From an uncultured Corynebacterium sp. (lineage in GTDB: Bacteria; Actinomycetota; Actinomycetes; Mycobacteriales; Mycobacteriaceae), in NCBI RefSeq assembly GCF_943914015.1, contig NZ_CALUAK010000139.1:1-5043 (forward strand): 5,043 nt of DNA, written 5' to 3'. Position 1 is the stretch's first letter, and each line of letters starts with the position of its first letter. Below are positions 4,668-5,043 of the stretch, piece after piece. The notes beneath the pieces were generated by a model that saw nothing but the letters and a program-made list of their open reading frames with translations, had not been told where the DNA came from and ran no database searches. The position numbers were made by a program, and so were the translations under genes.

Positions 4668-4696
4668 AAAATACCGAAAAGTGGGGGTCCCTTCAA
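4668..4696 (-). promoter_or_regulatory. Candidate leaderless promoter of the second GNAT gene
   Basis: TTGAAG (4696-4691) and TATTTT (4673-4668) are exactly 17 bp apart on the minus strand. The -10 ends 8 nt before the ATG at 4659 and 2 nt before the alternative GTG at 4665, which is too close for that GTG to be inside the transcript. This favours the ATG start and a leaderless or nearly leaderless mRNA. Confidence 0.55.
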
Positions 4697-4720
4697 TTGG
4701 AACGGCAAAACCCCTGGTAA

Positions 4721-4754
4721 GACAAAACCCTGCCACGGTGAATCCGTGGCAGGG
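4721..4754 (-). terminator. Intrinsic terminator of fprA
   Basis: CCCTGCCACGG (4728-4738) and CCGTGGCAGGG (4744-4754) are perfect 11-bp inverted arms around a 5-nt loop. On the minus strand TTTTGTC follows the stem. It starts 8 nt after the fprA stop codon, the expected position for a Rho-independent terminator. Confidence 0.88.
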
Positions 4755-4762
4755 TGCGCCAT

Positions 4763-5043
4763 TTACGCATCGCGCTCGGGGTGGGCGTACTTGACCATGT
4801 CCTCCCACTCGACAACCTTCTTGCGCTCACGGCCTTCGGCCTCGCCGAGGGCGCGCTCGTGGGCATCGAGGTTGTACCAGCCCTTCCACGTGGTGTACGC
4901 GATGTTGCGGGACTCGAGAAGCTCGAGGACCTGCTCGCGGTCCGGGTTGGCCGGTGCTGGCAGCTTGCCGGTGCGGTAGTCGGACAGCAGCATGTCCGTC
5001 GTCTCCTTGGCGTCGGACTTGGTGTTGCCGATGAGTCCCACGG
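4763..5043 (-). CDS. fprA: C-terminal end of ferredoxin/flavodoxin-NADP+ reductase, FprA type (partial)
   Basis: The last 92 residues of a gene whose start lies beyond the right edge. The segment GLIGNTKSDAKETTDMLLSD matches the conserved (G)P-x-GxIGxxKSD region of adrenodoxin-reductase-like FprA enzymes, where it closes the NADP/FAD-binding core, and the following WYNLDAHERALGEAEGR and KVVEWEDMVKY form the typical C-terminal tail of the corynebacterial and mycobacterial proteins. The enzyme is an FAD flavoprotein in the cytoplasm that moves electrons between NADPH and ferredoxin or flavodoxin. The FAD- and most NADP-binding motifs are outside the window, so they cannot be checked. The reading frame continues to the edge with GTG (valine) as the last complete codon, which should not be taken as a start. 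A strong terminator follows. Confidence 0.88.
   Translation of the reverse strand, partial: VGLIGNTKSDAKETTDMLLSDYRTGKLPAPANPDREQVLELLESRNIAYTTWKGWYNLDAHERALGEAEGRERKKVVEWEDMVKYAHPERDA

Noticed and set aside
1..5043. CRISPR array, insertion sequence, tRNA or rRNA
   Set aside because: No regularly spaced repeats, transposase-like frames with terminal inverted repeats, or cloverleaf/rRNA motifs were seen on either strand by eye.

Overview
The window looks like a stretch of a high-GC actinobacterial chromosome, most likely a Corynebacterium. This rests on the FprA-type ferredoxin/flavodoxin-NADP+ reductase tail at the right edge, the GC-rich coding sequence, the N-terminus of what resembles a corynebacterial HNH-type protein at the left edge, and several promoters placed so that transcription would begin at or next to the start codon, a habit well known in corynebacteria and mycobacteria. 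From memory, and not checked, C. glutamicum also carries fprA, an acyltransferase and purT close together, which fits the order seen here. Genus is inference; species cannot be read.

Layout, left to right. Positions 1-181 (minus) hold the first 60 codons of a gene running off the left edge. Positions 182-365 are intergenic, with a promoter for that gene, a 12-bp inverted repeat made of two perfect DnaA-box sequences, and the terminator of the next gene. Positions 366-1919 (minus) encode a complete NorB-like MFS efflux transporter with a Shine-Dalgarno site. Positions 1920-2519 form a 600-bp divergent intergenic region, more AT-rich near norB, carrying two related operator-like palindromes, a CRP/GlxR-like site and several candidate promoters; I see no convincing gene in it. 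Positions 2520-3512 (plus) encode a 330-residue PurT-like ATP-grasp protein that lacks the N-terminal substrate domain and has lost most catalytic residues. It meets, tail to tail with overlapping stop codons, the first of two ElaA-like GNAT acetyltransferases (3509-3955 and 4168-4659, both minus). Positions 4763-5043 (minus) are the C-terminal end of fprA, followed by a strong terminator.

The genes do not form one operon. Each GNAT gene has its own candidate promoter, and strong terminators follow fprA and norB. The transporter probably exports drugs or other small amphipathic compounds. The GNAT proteins acetylate unknown acceptors. FprA passes electrons between NADPH and ferredoxin or flavodoxin. 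The most unusual gene is the PurT-like protein, which looks like a conserved, catalytically dead remnant of a purine-synthesis enzyme. The most unusual DNA signals are the DnaA-box inverted repeat, the paired TTTCATCGC palindromes and a G-quadruplex motif between the two GNAT genes.
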